Shown here: positions 1 through 8,618 of the stretch, piece by piece
Position numbering within the stretch: the first letter of the stretch is position 1
How the letters are laid out: the number at the start of each line of letters is the position of its first letter
The notes under the pieces: model-generated
Seen by the model: the letters and a program-made list of their open reading frames with translations, nothing else
Told to the model about the DNA's origin: nothing
Databases searched by the model: none
DNA from: Rhodospirillaceae bacterium
GTDB lineage: Bacteria > Pseudomonadota > Alphaproteobacteria > Rhodospirillales > JABJKH01
Length of the DNA stretch: 64,000 nt
Assembly (NCBI GenBank): GCA_018660465.1
Contig: JABJKH010000084.1
Coordinates: 1-64,000 of the forward strand
Reading direction: 5' to 3'
Made by a program: the position numbers and the translations under genes

Positions 1-841
1 TAAGTGTCCGCACCATCCACTGATAAAGATTGGCCAGCTTACCTGACATCGCTTTGCCCGTGTGTTTCTTATAGAAATTGGGGAAGCTCGGCACGTCGCC
101 AAAGATGTGATCCAAGTTGGCGTAGCCACCAGCAGCAGTCGGCGTCGGGTGATACCACAGTGCGGTTGCCTTACCAGGCTTAACCAATGCATCAACTGCA
201 TAACTGGAGAACACGTTTAGGCCCACTGTCTGCATGTCGAGTTCGCCACGCAGCACTGAGTTATAAACTTTTTTGGAGCCCTTAAAGCCAGTCGTGTAGT
301 TATATTTGGCACCTATCAGGTCCAAGCTAACACGACTCAAAAGGTCAAACCTGTGATGAGGCCGTTGGCCACCAAGTTTTGCACCCGCCTTCAAATTGTC
401 AATGTCATCACGATTTTTAACAACTGACGTTCTGGCATAAGTCATAGCCAAGTTGGTCAAACCACCAACGAAAGCCATTGTGGTGAAGTCGGCCCGCATG
501 CTCTTTTGCTTCTGAATTTGCGGAATCGAGTTATACGGCGTGAAGATCATCTGTAGCCCATTAGGTTTGGCTTTGGCGATGTGGTTATAAATCTTCTTTC
601 CGCCACCACCGGTCAGTTGCTTGCCGACGAGTTTTGGATTGCCAGGAATGAATTTGCTCCAGTATTTAAGGAACGAACGGACCGTTAAGTCAGCGCCACT
701 ACCTGCAGGACGGCCAATCAGAACCGTAATCGTTTTACCTGCGTAGAATTCCTTCGCTTGTGCTTCTTCCGTGACGGCAAAGCCTGTCACAGCAAGTGAG
801 AACGTTGCCGCTCCCAAGAGTAAGTTTCTAAATTTTCCCAT
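1..841 (-). CDS. TTT-family (TctC/Bug) substrate-binding protein, 3' part outside window
   Basis: This is the periplasmic solute-binding component of a tripartite tricarboxylate transporter, a secondary uptake system for carboxylates. The translation begins with a signal peptide (cleavage likely after AQA, about residue 31), followed by the Bug-type opening EFYAGKTITVLIGRPAGSG and later GLQMIFTPYNSIPQ. About 280 codons are visible and the reading frame is still open at base 1, so the C-terminus and any TctA/TctB membrane genes lie outside. The ATG start is supported by an AGGAAG ribosome site about 8 nt upstream. An IclR regulator lies just upstream on the same strand and may control it. The substrate cannot be told from sequence. 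Confidence 0.85.
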   Translation of the reverse strand, partial: MGKFRNLLLGAATFSLAVTGFAVTEEAQAKEFYAGKTITVLIGRPAGSGADLTVRSFLKYWSKFIPGNPKLVGKQLTGGGGKKIYNHIAKAKPNGLQMIFTPYNSIPQIQKQKSMRADFTTMAFVGGLTNLAMTYARTSVVKNRDDIDNLKAGAKLGGQRPHHRFDLLSRVSLDLIGAKYNYTTGFKGSKKVYNSVLRGELDMQTVGLNVFSSYAVDALVKPGKATALWYHPTPTAAGGYANLDHIFGDVPSFPNFYKKHTGKAMSGKLANLYQWMVRTL

Positions 842-1065
842 TTTTACTTCTTCCTACTTTGGTTAACCCAGTTGATATAAAGGCGGCATTTGCACGCCCG
901 AAAATATTATTTACCCCCGGCTTCTTAATTGACCGGATTGTTGAAGTTGACCCCGCTTAAGTGCGGGTTAGTGGGAAGAAAATTATGGAAAGCAGATGCT
1001 AATATCATCCTTCTCTCCCCCCTGCTGTCGGTAGCCTAGCAATACTTGTTTTCTCCCGCAAGAGA

Positions 1066-1824
1066 TCAAGCTGCCATTGTCGTTTGCATTTCCTTTAATT
1101 CTGCAGAGATATCTCGGGCCGTATTAACAACTTCCCGAACAATACTCGAAATTTTCATTTTAGGCAGCCGCGTATCCGGCGCCCGAAGCACCACTGCAGC
1201 CACAACATTTCCGAGACCATCAAAAACCGGCGCTGCAATTGCCGACGTATCTATGGCCACTTCTCCGACATTAAATGCGTAGCCGCATTGCCGAACCTCA
1301 TCCAACTCTCGTATGTAAGCGTCGCGATCTGTAACGCTTTTTGCTGTCATGGCTTTAAAGGCGACCTGATCAAGAATTCGGTCGCGTTGCGCTTCAGGCA
1401 TGAACGCCATCATTGCGCGGCCCGACGCCCCCATAAAAATGGGTATTTCTCGACCGACGGGTGCGACGATTCGAAGGTCACGGTCCGGTTCCAGCGAATC
1501 GCGACACACACGTTGATTGCCCCGCGGCGTGATCAAGCACACCGTCTCCTGGGTCTTGCCCAACAAGGCCTGAAGATGAGGATGGCAAATACTTCGGATA
1601 TCACTTGGCCAGAAATTATAAATGCCGGCCCCCGGGAGATAGCACCGCGACTCGCCTTCTTGGCGCACCATATCTGCATTCCCAAGGGTGGTCAGCAGGC
1701 GAAGCGTCGTCGCCTTATCCAACCCCGCACCGCGGCTGATTTCAGTCAGTCCCATAGGGCTGTCGCTTTGGCAAACAGCCACCAGCACGCTGATAGCTCG
1801 CTCCACAGATCGATTGGTCTTCAT
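1066..1824 (-). CDS. IclR-family transcriptional regulator
   Basis: A 252-residue DNA-binding regulator of the IclR family. Residues about 8-60 form the winged helix-turn-helix (RSVERAISVLVAVC, then GLTEISRGAGLDKATTLRLL), and about 75-245 the GAF-like effector domain (GNQRVCRDSLEPDRDLRI, GRAMMAFMP). IclR proteins usually sense a small organic acid or aromatic and control neighbouring catabolic or transport genes. It lies upstream of the TTT binding protein on the same strand and is divergent from the nitroreductase-led operon, so either could be its target. A near-perfect palindrome in the divergent spacer is a candidate operator. Confidence 0.9.
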   Translation of the reverse strand: MKTNRSVERAISVLVAVCQSDSPMGLTEISRGAGLDKATTLRLLTTLGNADMVRQEGESRCYLPGAGIYNFWPSDIRSICHPHLQALLGKTQETVCLITPRGNQRVCRDSLEPDRDLRIVAPVGREIPIFMGASGRAMMAFMPEAQRDRILDQVAFKAMTAKSVTDRDAYIRELDEVRQCGYAFNVGEVAIDTSAIAAPVFDGLGNVVAAVVLRAPDTRLPKMKISSIVREVVNTARDISAELKEMQTTMAA

Positions 1825-1897
1825 CTCATGCGCCTTTTTAGCTTTCGTGTTTGAGGGCCTTCATGTTCGAAAACGTCAAAAGGAGTGTAATTCGGTG

Positions 1898-1914
1898 GGT
1901 TCACTAAGTAAACC
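1898..1914. promoter_or_regulatory. Candidate IclR operator palindrome
   Basis: The 17-nt sequence GGTTcACTaAGTaAACC is an imperfect palindrome with 7 of 8 base pairs matching around a central base. It lies in the spacer between the divergent IclR gene and the nitroreductase-led operon, about 75 nt before each start. IclR-family operators are commonly short palindromes in such a position. Binding is inferred only. Confidence 0.4.
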
Positions 1915-1986
1915 ATTTATTTTACCAATTGAACTCTCATAATTATGGTGGTATTTAATTCGATCTATTTTAGGGAGCCAGGATAC

Positions 1987-2643
1987 ATGCCGGAACAGAT
2001 GGACAATGCCCGCGTCGAAGCGCAAAAAGATGTAAGAGACGTTCGCAGCCGCATAACGCGGCTCGATGATGATGGAATTGATCTCGTATTGCGCCGCGCA
2101 CGGACTCACTATTCATGGGCCGACATGCCGGTAACCGACGATGATCTGCGGCAAATTTACGACATCATGATCATGGGGCCGACATCGAATAATGGGTGTC
2201 CGATCCGACTATTTTTCACGCGCTCTCAAGAATCCAAAGAGCGAATGATCCCGGCCCTTCACGGCAATAATGTTGAAAAGGCCGTCACGGCACCTGCGTG
2301 CGCCATTCTCGCCTACGATATGGAATTCTATGAGAAGCTCCCGGTCCTGTTTCCCCATCGCCCAACGAAAAAGCAAATGTTCATTGAAAACAAACAGCGC
2401 GCCGACGATGACGCCTTCCGTAACGGCACTCTACAAGGAGCCTATTTCATCATCGCGGCGCGGGCATTAGGCTTTGATGTCGGCCCGATTTCCGGGTTTG
2501 ATAATGAGATGATCGACAAAGAGTTCTTCGCTGGCACGACCCTACGTTCGAACTTCATCTGTGGTATCGGGCATGGTAAGGAGGCCGATGTTTGGCAGAA
2601 ACTACCCCGTCCGCCCTTCGAAGAACTCTGTGAGATTATCTAA
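1987..2643 (+). CDS. Nitroreductase-family FMN oxidoreductase (RutE/HadB-like)
   Basis: An FMN-dependent NAD(P)H oxidoreductase of about 218 residues in the nitroreductase superfamily, closest by eye to RutE-type malonic semialdehyde/3-hydroxypropanoate reductases. The family signs are a short N-terminal helical segment, ADMPVTDDDLRQIYDIMIMGPTSNN near the FMN phosphate-binding region, LQGAYFIIAARALGFDVGPISGFD in the middle and a GIGHG segment near the C-terminus. The start is placed at an ATG preceded by AGGGAG with a 9-nt spacer; an earlier in-frame ATG at 1945 has no such site. It is the first gene of a run of six codirectional genes. The true substrate is unknown; nitroaromatic or enoyl reduction are alternatives. 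Confidence 0.82.
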   Translation: MPEQMDNARVEAQKDVRDVRSRITRLDDDGIDLVLRRARTHYSWADMPVTDDDLRQIYDIMIMGPTSNNGCPIRLFFTRSQESKERMIPALHGNNVEKAVTAPACAILAYDMEFYEKLPVLFPHRPTKKQMFIENKQRADDDAFRNGTLQGAYFIIAARALGFDVGPISGFDNEMIDKEFFAGTTLRSNFICGIGHGKEADVWQKLPRPPFEELCEII

Positions 2644-2657
2644 GGGAAAGACGCCCC

Positions 2658-3737
2658 ATGTATATCCAAAAGACCGGCTTGACCATTTGTGACCATGACC
2701 GAGCAACCCCAGGGTATAGAATCTTTTCAACGTTTGGATTACCGGAAGTACGGGTCATCAATATGGCTGGTAAGGTTGTTCATTCTTGGGAACTGCCATA
2801 CGAGCCCGGCAACTACGGATATCTTTTGCCCAACGGCAACATGCTATCCGCCTGCCGCACACCCGACGGCCCCAAAGGTCTGCCGGCGAAGGGCGGCTTG
2901 ATCCAGGAATGGGACTGGGACGGCAACGTCGTTTGGGAATTTCAGGACGATATGCAGCATCACGATTTCAGGCGCTGTAAGAACGGTAATACGCTCTACG
3001 TCCGATGGGAACTGATGAAAGAAGAAAATCAGAAACGCGTTCAAGGCGGTCGTGAAGGTTCAGAACACGAGGATGGAATTTGGGGCGATGTGGTCCGGGA
3101 GATCGAGCCCGACGGCACCATCGTTTGGGAATGGCGCGCGGAAGACTGCGAAGAAATGTATAATTTCCCCATCAATCCCATGTGTCCCCGGGTGGAATAC
3201 TGCCACACCAATTGCATCACACCGCTGGATAACGGCGACGTACTGATTAATTTTCGCTACAACCATTTAATGGCAATTATTGATCGCAAAACCAAAAAGT
3301 TTAAGTGGCACATGTGCGACTACTCCTATGGCCAGCAGCATAATGTCAGCATGATGAAAAATGGGAACATTATGTTCTTTGCTAATGGTGGCAACGTTTT
3401 AAGCATTGGTCCCGAAGGCGGATCAAGTGTTGTTGAACTCGACCCCAAAACAAAAAAGCCTGTGTGGCAATATAGGGGATCACCGCCGTTCACATTTTTC
3501 AGCTGGTTCATCAGCGGTGCCGAACGATTAGACTCTGGCACGACGTCTATAACGGAAGGTATTTGGGGCCGCTTATTTGAAGTCACCCCTGATGGTGAAA
3601 CGATCTGGGAATATATTTCGCCCTTTTTTGTAGAAGATCACCAAACGTTCAAGGGCGCTAATTCTATATTCCGGAACTATTTTTATGCACCGGACGCCGT
3701 GGAACTCGCGGGCCGCCTGCCTGCTGACCCCTGGTAA
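2658..3737 (+). CDS. Arylsulfotransferase (ASST)-family beta-propeller protein
   Basis: A 359-residue protein built of repeated strands with the recurring pattern DG-x-x-VWEW: DWDGNVVWEF near residue 86, EPDGTIVWEW near 151 and TPDGETIWEY near 310. These and the NGN-x-L segments are typical of the arylsulfotransferase propeller family. No signal peptide is visible, unlike the periplasmic E. coli-type ASST, so it probably acts in the cytoplasm. Active ASSTs move sulfate between phenols through a catalytic His; several His residues are present (for example HHDFRRCKNGN), but I cannot assign the catalytic one with confidence. The spacing of 14 nt to the nitroreductase gene suggests one transcript. 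It may instead be a non-catalytic propeller. Confidence 0.75.
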   Translation: MYIQKTGLTICDHDRATPGYRIFSTFGLPEVRVINMAGKVVHSWELPYEPGNYGYLLPNGNMLSACRTPDGPKGLPAKGGLIQEWDWDGNVVWEFQDDMQHHDFRRCKNGNTLYVRWELMKEENQKRVQGGREGSEHEDGIWGDVVREIEPDGTIVWEWRAEDCEEMYNFPINPMCPRVEYCHTNCITPLDNGDVLINFRYNHLMAIIDRKTKKFKWHMCDYSYGQQHNVSMMKNGNIMFFANGGNVLSIGPEGGSSVVELDPKTKKPVWQYRGSPPFTFFSWFISGAERLDSGTTSITEGIWGRLFEVTPDGETIWEYISPFFVEDHQTFKGANSIFRNYFYAPDAVELAGRLPADPW

Positions 3738-3771
3738 AAGAACCCAGGTAAAACAACAAGGAGAATAAGAC

Positions 3772-4515
3772 ATGACCGTAATGCTATATCACTGGTGGGG
3801 TTCCACATGCTCCAGAAAAGCGCGCACCACCCTTCACGAAAAAGGCGTTGATTGGGAAAGCACCCATATTAATCTCCACGAGTTCGAAAATTGGGCACCG
3901 TGGTACGTCAAAATTCACCCCAAGGGTGTCGTTCCCGCGCTAGAGCATGATGGGCGCGTTGTTATCGAATCGAACGCCATCATCGAATACATCGACGAGA
4001 CCTTCGATGGTTCGTCGCTGAAATCTGACGATACTTGGGAACGGGCGAAGATGCGGGTCTGGATGGATAAGTCCGAACACACCCTGCACAAAAACATGCA
4101 TCTGATTTCTCACAACAATCACCACGCCCACCGCTGGGAAGAATATGCCGAAAAACATGGTCGAGATGTCCTGATGAAAATGGTCGAATCTCAACCCGAC
4201 CTGCAACGCCGCGCCGATGAAATCCGCAATTCCGATGGCATTCCTGACGATATCGTTGCCTTCGCGGTCGAACGGGTTAAAGACGAACTCACCCTGATGG
4301 AGGAGGATCTTGAACGTGGTCCTTGGATGACCGGCAATACTTTTTCCTTGGCCGACATTGCGGTCCTGCCGTTTGTCGAACGGTTCCAGGCCAATGGCTT
4401 TGGTGATGAAGTGACCAAACGCCCCCACCTTGCAGACTGGTTCGCGCGCATCCAAGAACGCCCTGCGGTCAAGGAAGCCTATGCCTTTATGGACCCGGAC
4501 AAGCAAGCCTGCTAG
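3772..4515 (+). CDS. Glutathione S-transferase family protein
   Basis: A 247-residue cytosolic GST. Residues 1-80 form the thioredoxin-like glutathione-binding domain: YHWWGSTCSRKAR holds the N-terminal active-site Ser/Cys region, followed by the cis-proline segment KGVVPALEHDG and then VIESNAIIEYIDE. The all-helical C-terminal domain (about 95-240) contains the usual FSLADIAVLPFVERF motif. AGGAG precedes the ATG. It is the third gene of the accessory operon, next to a UGT-like glycosyltransferase and a sulfotransferase-like protein, which gives the cluster a conjugation or detoxification flavour. GSTs in such operons may also act as isomerases or dehalogenases. Confidence 0.88.
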   Translation: MTVMLYHWWGSTCSRKARTTLHEKGVDWESTHINLHEFENWAPWYVKIHPKGVVPALEHDGRVVIESNAIIEYIDETFDGSSLKSDDTWERAKMRVWMDKSEHTLHKNMHLISHNNHHAHRWEEYAEKHGRDVLMKMVESQPDLQRRADEIRNSDGIPDDIVAFAVERVKDELTLMEEDLERGPWMTGNTFSLADIAVLPFVERFQANGFGDEVTKRPHLADWFARIQERPAVKEAYAFMDPDKQAC

Positions 4516-4527
4516 AAGCAGCTTCGA

Positions 4528-5604
4528 ATGCATGTTGTTCTTGATATCTCTGACCATGGGTATGGCCATCTCGCGCAAATAGCGCCGGTGGCGGGCCGGC
4601 TTCGTGTCCACATTCCGAACCTGGAACTTACGGTCAGGTCCCGCATCCCCACGGAAACCCTTCGTCGTTTCATCAGTGGCCCGTTCAAGACTGCCCCTGC
4701 TGCGCCGGAAGCTAAAGTCCACATGGCGGGCCCATCAGAGTTGTTGGTCGAGGAAACAGCGACGGCTTTCAAAGACCTGCACGAAAACTGGGGCAATGTT
4801 GTTGCAGGGGAAGCGGAAGTCCTCAAGAATCTGTCGCCGGACATTCTCGTCACTGGCATTACCTATTCGAGCCTCGCGGCGGCAAAATTATTGGGGCTGC
4901 CCGCACTCGCCATAAGTTCGCTCAATTGGGCTGACATTTATGAGGCCTATTGTGGGAATAGAGCGGAGGCATCCCGCATTGCAAAACAAGTCTTAGACGC
5001 CTACAACGGCGCAAATAAATTTTTACAGATTGCCCCCCATCTTCCCATGTCCAAAATTACCAATCGCCAGTCCATCGGGCCATCAGCTCGTATGGCCCCT
5101 GACAGCCTTGGAGTTATAAGGGAACGCGCCAACCTGTCCGAAGAAACGCGTATTGTGTTGGTCGGGTTTGGTGGCATTGAGGGAATTGGCCGTCCTAAAA
5201 CCTTGCCCAAACTCAACGACACTATCTGGCTGGTCGAACAATCGGATCAAGCAAACCGCCCAGATATTCTCTGCTTACCAGACCTTGGGGTGCAATTTTT
5301 CGAAGCCATTCCTGATGCAGACTTAGTCGTTACCAAGCCAGGTTATGGCACAATCGTTGAAGCTGCATGTCAAAGCACACGGGTTTTGCTTCAAGAACGA
5401 CCTGATTGGCCGGAGACCGAATTTATGAAGGCTTGGTTAGACGAGGTTACTTGCTTCGCACCCATTAGTGCGTCGGTAATGGCGGCCGGAGATATTGCTG
5501 ATGCCGTCCAAAATCTTTTAGAACGTTCCTTGCCGACAACCCTTCCAACGCCCTCTGGCGCCGATGAGGCAGCAATAATTATTAAAGGCCTGGCCCACAA
5601 TTGA
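4528..5604 (+). CDS. UGT-like glycosyltransferase family protein
   Basis: A 358-residue protein with a GT-B glycosyltransferase look. The N-terminus MHVVLDISDHGYGHLAQIAP resembles the acceptor-side glycine/histidine loop of UGT/MGT enzymes and of the N-terminal domain of plant L-arabinokinases. The C-terminal half has VLVGFGGIEGIG, a domain-linker glycine turn, and ADLVVTKPGYGTIVEAACQ, the nucleotide-sugar binding segment, with KPGYGT replacing the HGG-type motif of classical UGTs. It starts 12 nt after the GST gene with only a weak ribosome site, suggesting translational coupling. Donor and acceptor are unknown. Confidence 0.72.
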   Translation: MHVVLDISDHGYGHLAQIAPVAGRLRVHIPNLELTVRSRIPTETLRRFISGPFKTAPAAPEAKVHMAGPSELLVEETATAFKDLHENWGNVVAGEAEVLKNLSPDILVTGITYSSLAAAKLLGLPALAISSLNWADIYEAYCGNRAEASRIAKQVLDAYNGANKFLQIAPHLPMSKITNRQSIGPSARMAPDSLGVIRERANLSEETRIVLVGFGGIEGIGRPKTLPKLNDTIWLVEQSDQANRPDILCLPDLGVQFFEAIPDADLVVTKPGYGTIVEAACQSTRVLLQERPDWPETEFMKAWLDEVTCFAPISASVMAAGDIADAVQNLLERSLPTTLPTPSGADEAAIIIKGLAHN

Positions 5605-5725
5605 TCACTTTTGAATTGAAATATCGGGAGCCAAAAGCTAAGGATATGACCATAAATTTTAGTTCACCATCACCTTCGGTCGCGATACGCCTGCGGCCAT
5701 AAATCAATTGAGAACAGGGGAAACC

Positions 5726-6973
5726 ATGTCCAAGGATAAAGACGAAGCCTTTAATATGAAACTAATCGGCCACGACCGCTTGTTAGAATACGGCGGCATT
5801 GGCGAAGGGATGGCGATACAAGAAGTCAAAGACGGACGCCGTATCATGTGGCTGGCCCACGAAGGACCGCCGAAGAATTTCACCGGCGTTGATGTGACCG
5901 ACCCGCGTAAGCCAAAGGTCATCTGCCAAACCGAACTGCCCCACAAGCAAGTCCGCTCCAATTCCTTGGAAGTTACCGGCGATATCATGGCGGTCGCATA
6001 TCAGAGCTTTGGACCGCAGGGTTTGTTTGATCACAAACTAGGTGTAGAACCTGCGGGCATTGAGCTTTTTGATATCAGTGATCCAGAGAATCCGAAGACA
6101 ATTTCCTTTTTTGATTGCTCTGGTCCTGGCTCCATGGGCGTGCATCAGCTTTGGTTCGTCGATGGTGAATATATTCATGCCTCCGCTGGCGCGCCTGACT
6201 TTAAACCTACTAATGATCTGGATTGCCAGTTCTACCGCTGCATCGACATTCGCAACCCCTCAAAACCTGAAGAAGTAGGCCGTTGGTGGTATCCTGGCAC
6301 GTGCGAAGGCGACAGCGCCCCACCGCCGCCGCGCAATCCGTTGTTCGACAGTGGCTACAGGACTCATAACACCAATGTCTATCCAGACCATCCGGACCGC
6401 GCCTATCTTGGCTACCTAGACGGCGGCACGGTCATTTTGGATATTTCCGACAAAGCCCATCCAAAGATGGTGACCAACTGGAGCCCACACCCACCGTTCC
6501 CTGGTTTCACTCACACGGCGCTGCCCTTGTTCAGCCGTGATCTCATGATCGTGTCCGACGAATGCGTGCGCGATGGCGGAGCCGATTGGCCCAAGCTGAC
6601 GTGGATGTTGGACATGCGGGAAGAAACTAATCTCGTGCCGATCTCCACCTTCCCGATGCCAGACAAGGAAGAGTTCTTCCGCCGCGGAGGACGCTATGGG
6701 TCTCATAACATGCACGAGAACCGTCCAGGACCTGCGTATCGTTCGGACGAAATTATCTTTGCAACATTCTTTAATGCCGGCGTCCGCGTGTTCGATACCA
6801 AGAACCCGTTCCAGCCCGAAGAAATTGCCTATTTCGTCCCCGCAACGCCAAAAGATTCGCGGGTTGATTCAGTGCAAATCAACGACGTCTATGTGGACGA
6901 AAATCAAATCGTCTACGCCGTCGACCGTTTCGCAGGCGGTCTCTATATCCTCGAAATGGAAATTGATATTTAA
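5726..6973 (+). CDS. LVIVD-repeat beta-propeller protein
   Basis: About 415 residues of repeated units of the LVIVD type, seen as GIELFDISDPENPK, FYRCIDIRNPSKPEEVGRW, VILDISDKAHPKMV, VRVFDTKNPFQPEEIAYF and LYILEMEID. Such repeats build a propeller; the family's function is poorly known. Scattered His and Cys residues (GSMGVHQLWF, GSHNMHENRPG, DECVRDGG) could bind a metal as in selenium-binding/methanethiol oxidase propellers, but this is inference. No signal peptide is seen. The ATG is chosen because AGGGGA lies about 8 nt before it; a TTG at 5708 is the alternative. A spacer of about 120 nt separates it from the glycosyltransferase gene, so it may also have its own promoter. Confidence 0.75.
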   Translation: MSKDKDEAFNMKLIGHDRLLEYGGIGEGMAIQEVKDGRRIMWLAHEGPPKNFTGVDVTDPRKPKVICQTELPHKQVRSNSLEVTGDIMAVAYQSFGPQGLFDHKLGVEPAGIELFDISDPENPKTISFFDCSGPGSMGVHQLWFVDGEYIHASAGAPDFKPTNDLDCQFYRCIDIRNPSKPEEVGRWWYPGTCEGDSAPPPPRNPLFDSGYRTHNTNVYPDHPDRAYLGYLDGGTVILDISDKAHPKMVTNWSPHPPFPGFTHTALPLFSRDLMIVSDECVRDGGADWPKLTWMLDMREETNLVPISTFPMPDKEEFFRRGGRYGSHNMHENRPGPAYRSDEIIFATFFNAGVRVFDTKNPFQPEEIAYFVPATPKDSRVDSVQINDVYVDENQIVYAVDRFAGGLYILEMEIDI

Positions 6974-6984
6974 GGAGAATACCC

Positions 6985-7290
6985 ATGAGTGACAAAATCA
7001 TTGTTTTTGCGAGTTTCACCCCCAAAGCGGGGGCAGAGGCTACTGTCGAAGGCATTCTTCAGGGCATGGTGGCCCCAACCCGGAACGAACCGGGTTGCGA
7101 ACGCTACGACCTGTTCCGCATCAAAGAAGGCGACGCCTCATTTCACTTGTTTGAAATCTACGAAAACGCGACGGCGCTGGATCATCATCGTGGGACAGAG
7201 CACTACAAAAACTACCGCGCTGTCATTGCAGATAATTTAGCCGCAGATATTGCGGTAAAAGTTCTGTCTGGAATTGATGTGGCGGACTGA
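6985..7290 (+). CDS. Antibiotic biosynthesis monooxygenase (ABM)-domain protein
   Basis: A 101-residue dimeric alpha-beta barrel protein of the ABM/YgiN family. The sequence has the typical order: an N-terminal strand IIVFASFTPKAGAEATVEGIL, then TRNEPGCERYDLFRIKEG, FHLFEIYENATALDHHRGTEHYKNY and a C-terminal strand. Family members oxidise quinols or polyketide phenols without cofactor, or act as small-molecule binding proteins. A strong AAGGAG site sits 8 nt before the ATG and the gene lies 11 nt after the LVIVD gene, so both are cotranscribed. It ends the accessory operon; a GC-rich hairpin follows. Confidence 0.85.
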   Translation: MSDKIIVFASFTPKAGAEATVEGILQGMVAPTRNEPGCERYDLFRIKEGDASFHLFEIYENATALDHHRGTEHYKNYRAVIADNLAADIAVKVLSGIDVAD

Positions 7291-7346
7291 CGCTTAACCT
7301 AATAAAGGCACCAATAATCTGAATTCTGTACGACCAGAAAATCCGT

Positions 7347-7376
7347 CCCCAGGGCAACAGGCGCTAGCCCCTGGGG
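7347..7376 (+). terminator. GC-rich hairpin after the accessory operon
   Basis: CCCCAGGG and CCCTGGGG form an 8-bp perfect stem with a 14-nt loop, 57 nt after the ABM gene stop. No U-run follows, so it is either a weak or Rho-assisted terminator or an mRNA 3'-end stabiliser. Confidence 0.4.
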
Positions 7377-7399
7377 AAACTGTACTGAGCCTCGATAGC

Positions 7400-8338
7400 A
7401 TGATCTCAGGTTACCGCGCGAACCTGATTGTGCCACCGGATCGGCGAGCACGAAAATTAAGCAAAAAATATATTGAGAAAAATCTGAACGCCCTCCATCG
7501 CGACCTCCATGCATTAAGGGTAGAAGCCGACGCGCATTTTCTGGAACTCCGCGATCGTGCGACCCAAGGTGATCTCGAACTCAATGCCGAGCAACATTGG
7601 AAACTTTCGAATTATCCTGTGAGTTGCTGCTTAGAAATCACTCGCCACATGTTATCCAAGATATCGCAAGCGGTACCGTCCTCCAATTCAAAGGGGCTCC
7701 GGGCACTCCAGAAATTTTCGCGTGAGGGCGGTCAGATCAAAAGGGTTTGGGGGGAGCTTCGACAAAGCTATTTCCAAAATGCCATTCAAGCCGGCAGCTA
7801 TTATATCGATGTTGCAAATGACACGGTCGATCCGACCAAGGATAAGGTAGATATCCTTCCCATTCAGGATTCCGGATTTCGCAACATTGACTCCTACCAC
7901 GCATTTGCCGCTGTCGCAGAAAGCTATTGGAAATGTAGAATGGTGCCCAATATCTTCTTTCCAAATTTAGCACCGTTTTTGCCAATCATTACCGAGTTTG
8001 AAAATGGCGTGTTGGGTTTCGATAGTACGAACACTTTTATGATGCCAATGAACCTAGAAAAAAACTTCCAGCTTGCTCACGAATTCATCTTTGACAACAG
8101 TCGCCGAAATGAAAATTTCGAAACCTGCCGGGATGGTTTGGTGGAATTGATGTCCATCAGAAGCAATCCGGACAAAACCCATCTCCTCCATTTCACTCCG
8201 GTCCGTGATGACGCTAAATTGGAAAACTCATTCGAGGCCTGTAAGACTGCCAGCCCAACCGCGATGACCCAAACCATCAATCAGGCATTACGGATAAAGC
8301 GCTACATAAAGGATGCTGTTTCAGCCCTAGAAATTTGA
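7400..8338 (+). CDS. Protein of unknown function
   Basis: A 312-residue protein that I do not recognise. It has no signal peptide, no clear membrane segment and no nucleotide-binding motif. The N-terminal third is charged and helical (RRARKLSKKYIEKNLNALHR), the middle contains aromatic-rich stretches (SYYIDVANDTVDP, SYHAFAAVAESYWKCRMVPNIFF) and the last third is mixed. Base composition and the lack of a good ribosome site set it slightly apart from its neighbours. The start ATG is the first in a clean frame, but a later start cannot be excluded. It stands between the accessory operon and the partner-switching genes. Confidence 0.6.
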   Translation: MISGYRANLIVPPDRRARKLSKKYIEKNLNALHRDLHALRVEADAHFLELRDRATQGDLELNAEQHWKLSNYPVSCCLEITRHMLSKISQAVPSSNSKGLRALQKFSREGGQIKRVWGELRQSYFQNAIQAGSYYIDVANDTVDPTKDKVDILPIQDSGFRNIDSYHAFAAVAESYWKCRMVPNIFFPNLAPFLPIITEFENGVLGFDSTNTFMMPMNLEKNFQLAHEFIFDNSRRNENFETCRDGLVELMSIRSNPDKTHLLHFTPVRDDAKLENSFEACKTASPTAMTQTINQALRIKRYIKDAVSALEI

Positions 8339-8435
8339 ACCAGGGTTCATCAATGCTCTAAACACTTCTGTGGGTATAGGCAGCAGTACTACAGTTCTGT
8401 ACGTTCATTAAATCGCAAAGCGGGGAGTTTGTTCC

Positions 8436-8618
8436 ATGACTAAGGCAATTAAGTTCCTTTTTGCAATTGTGCTAATGGGGACCTGGATCACAGGTGATGC
8501 ACGGGCGGAAAGCACCCCGGTGTTCTTATCATTTATGAATGGTGGAGGCTCAACCGATTTTTCTTTAAGCCATATCAATTTTGATGACAATTTTGTTGCC
8601 GCACCCTTGATAGTCTAG
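8436..8618 (+). CDS. Small putative exported protein, possibly a gene remnant
   Basis: A 60-codon frame whose first 24 residues look like a good Sec signal peptide (MTKAIKFLFAIVLMG core, cleavage after ARA), leaving a mature part of about 36 residues rich in Ser, Asn and Gly. GGGGAG lies 12 nt before the ATG. Its last 54 nt overlap the 3' end of the convergent response-regulator gene. It could be a real secreted small protein, or a longer exported protein cut off when the neighbouring gene arrived. I recognise no family. Confidence 0.4.
   Translation: MTKAIKFLFAIVLMGTWITGDARAESTPVFLSFMNGGGSTDFSLSHINFDDNFVAAPLIV

Noticed and set aside
951-967. Hairpin CCCCGC/GCGGGT between the IclR and TTT genes, possible terminator.
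   Set aside because: Only 5-6 bp and no U-run on either strand; too weak to call.
1288-1854. Forward open frame of 188 codons opposite the IclR gene.
   Set aside because: It mirrors the IclR coding sequence and its composition is that of a shadow frame.
3940-4722. Long open frame of 260 codons on the minus strand across the GST gene.
   Set aside because: It is antisense to a clear GST and glycosyltransferase, has no ribosome site and no recognisable domain.
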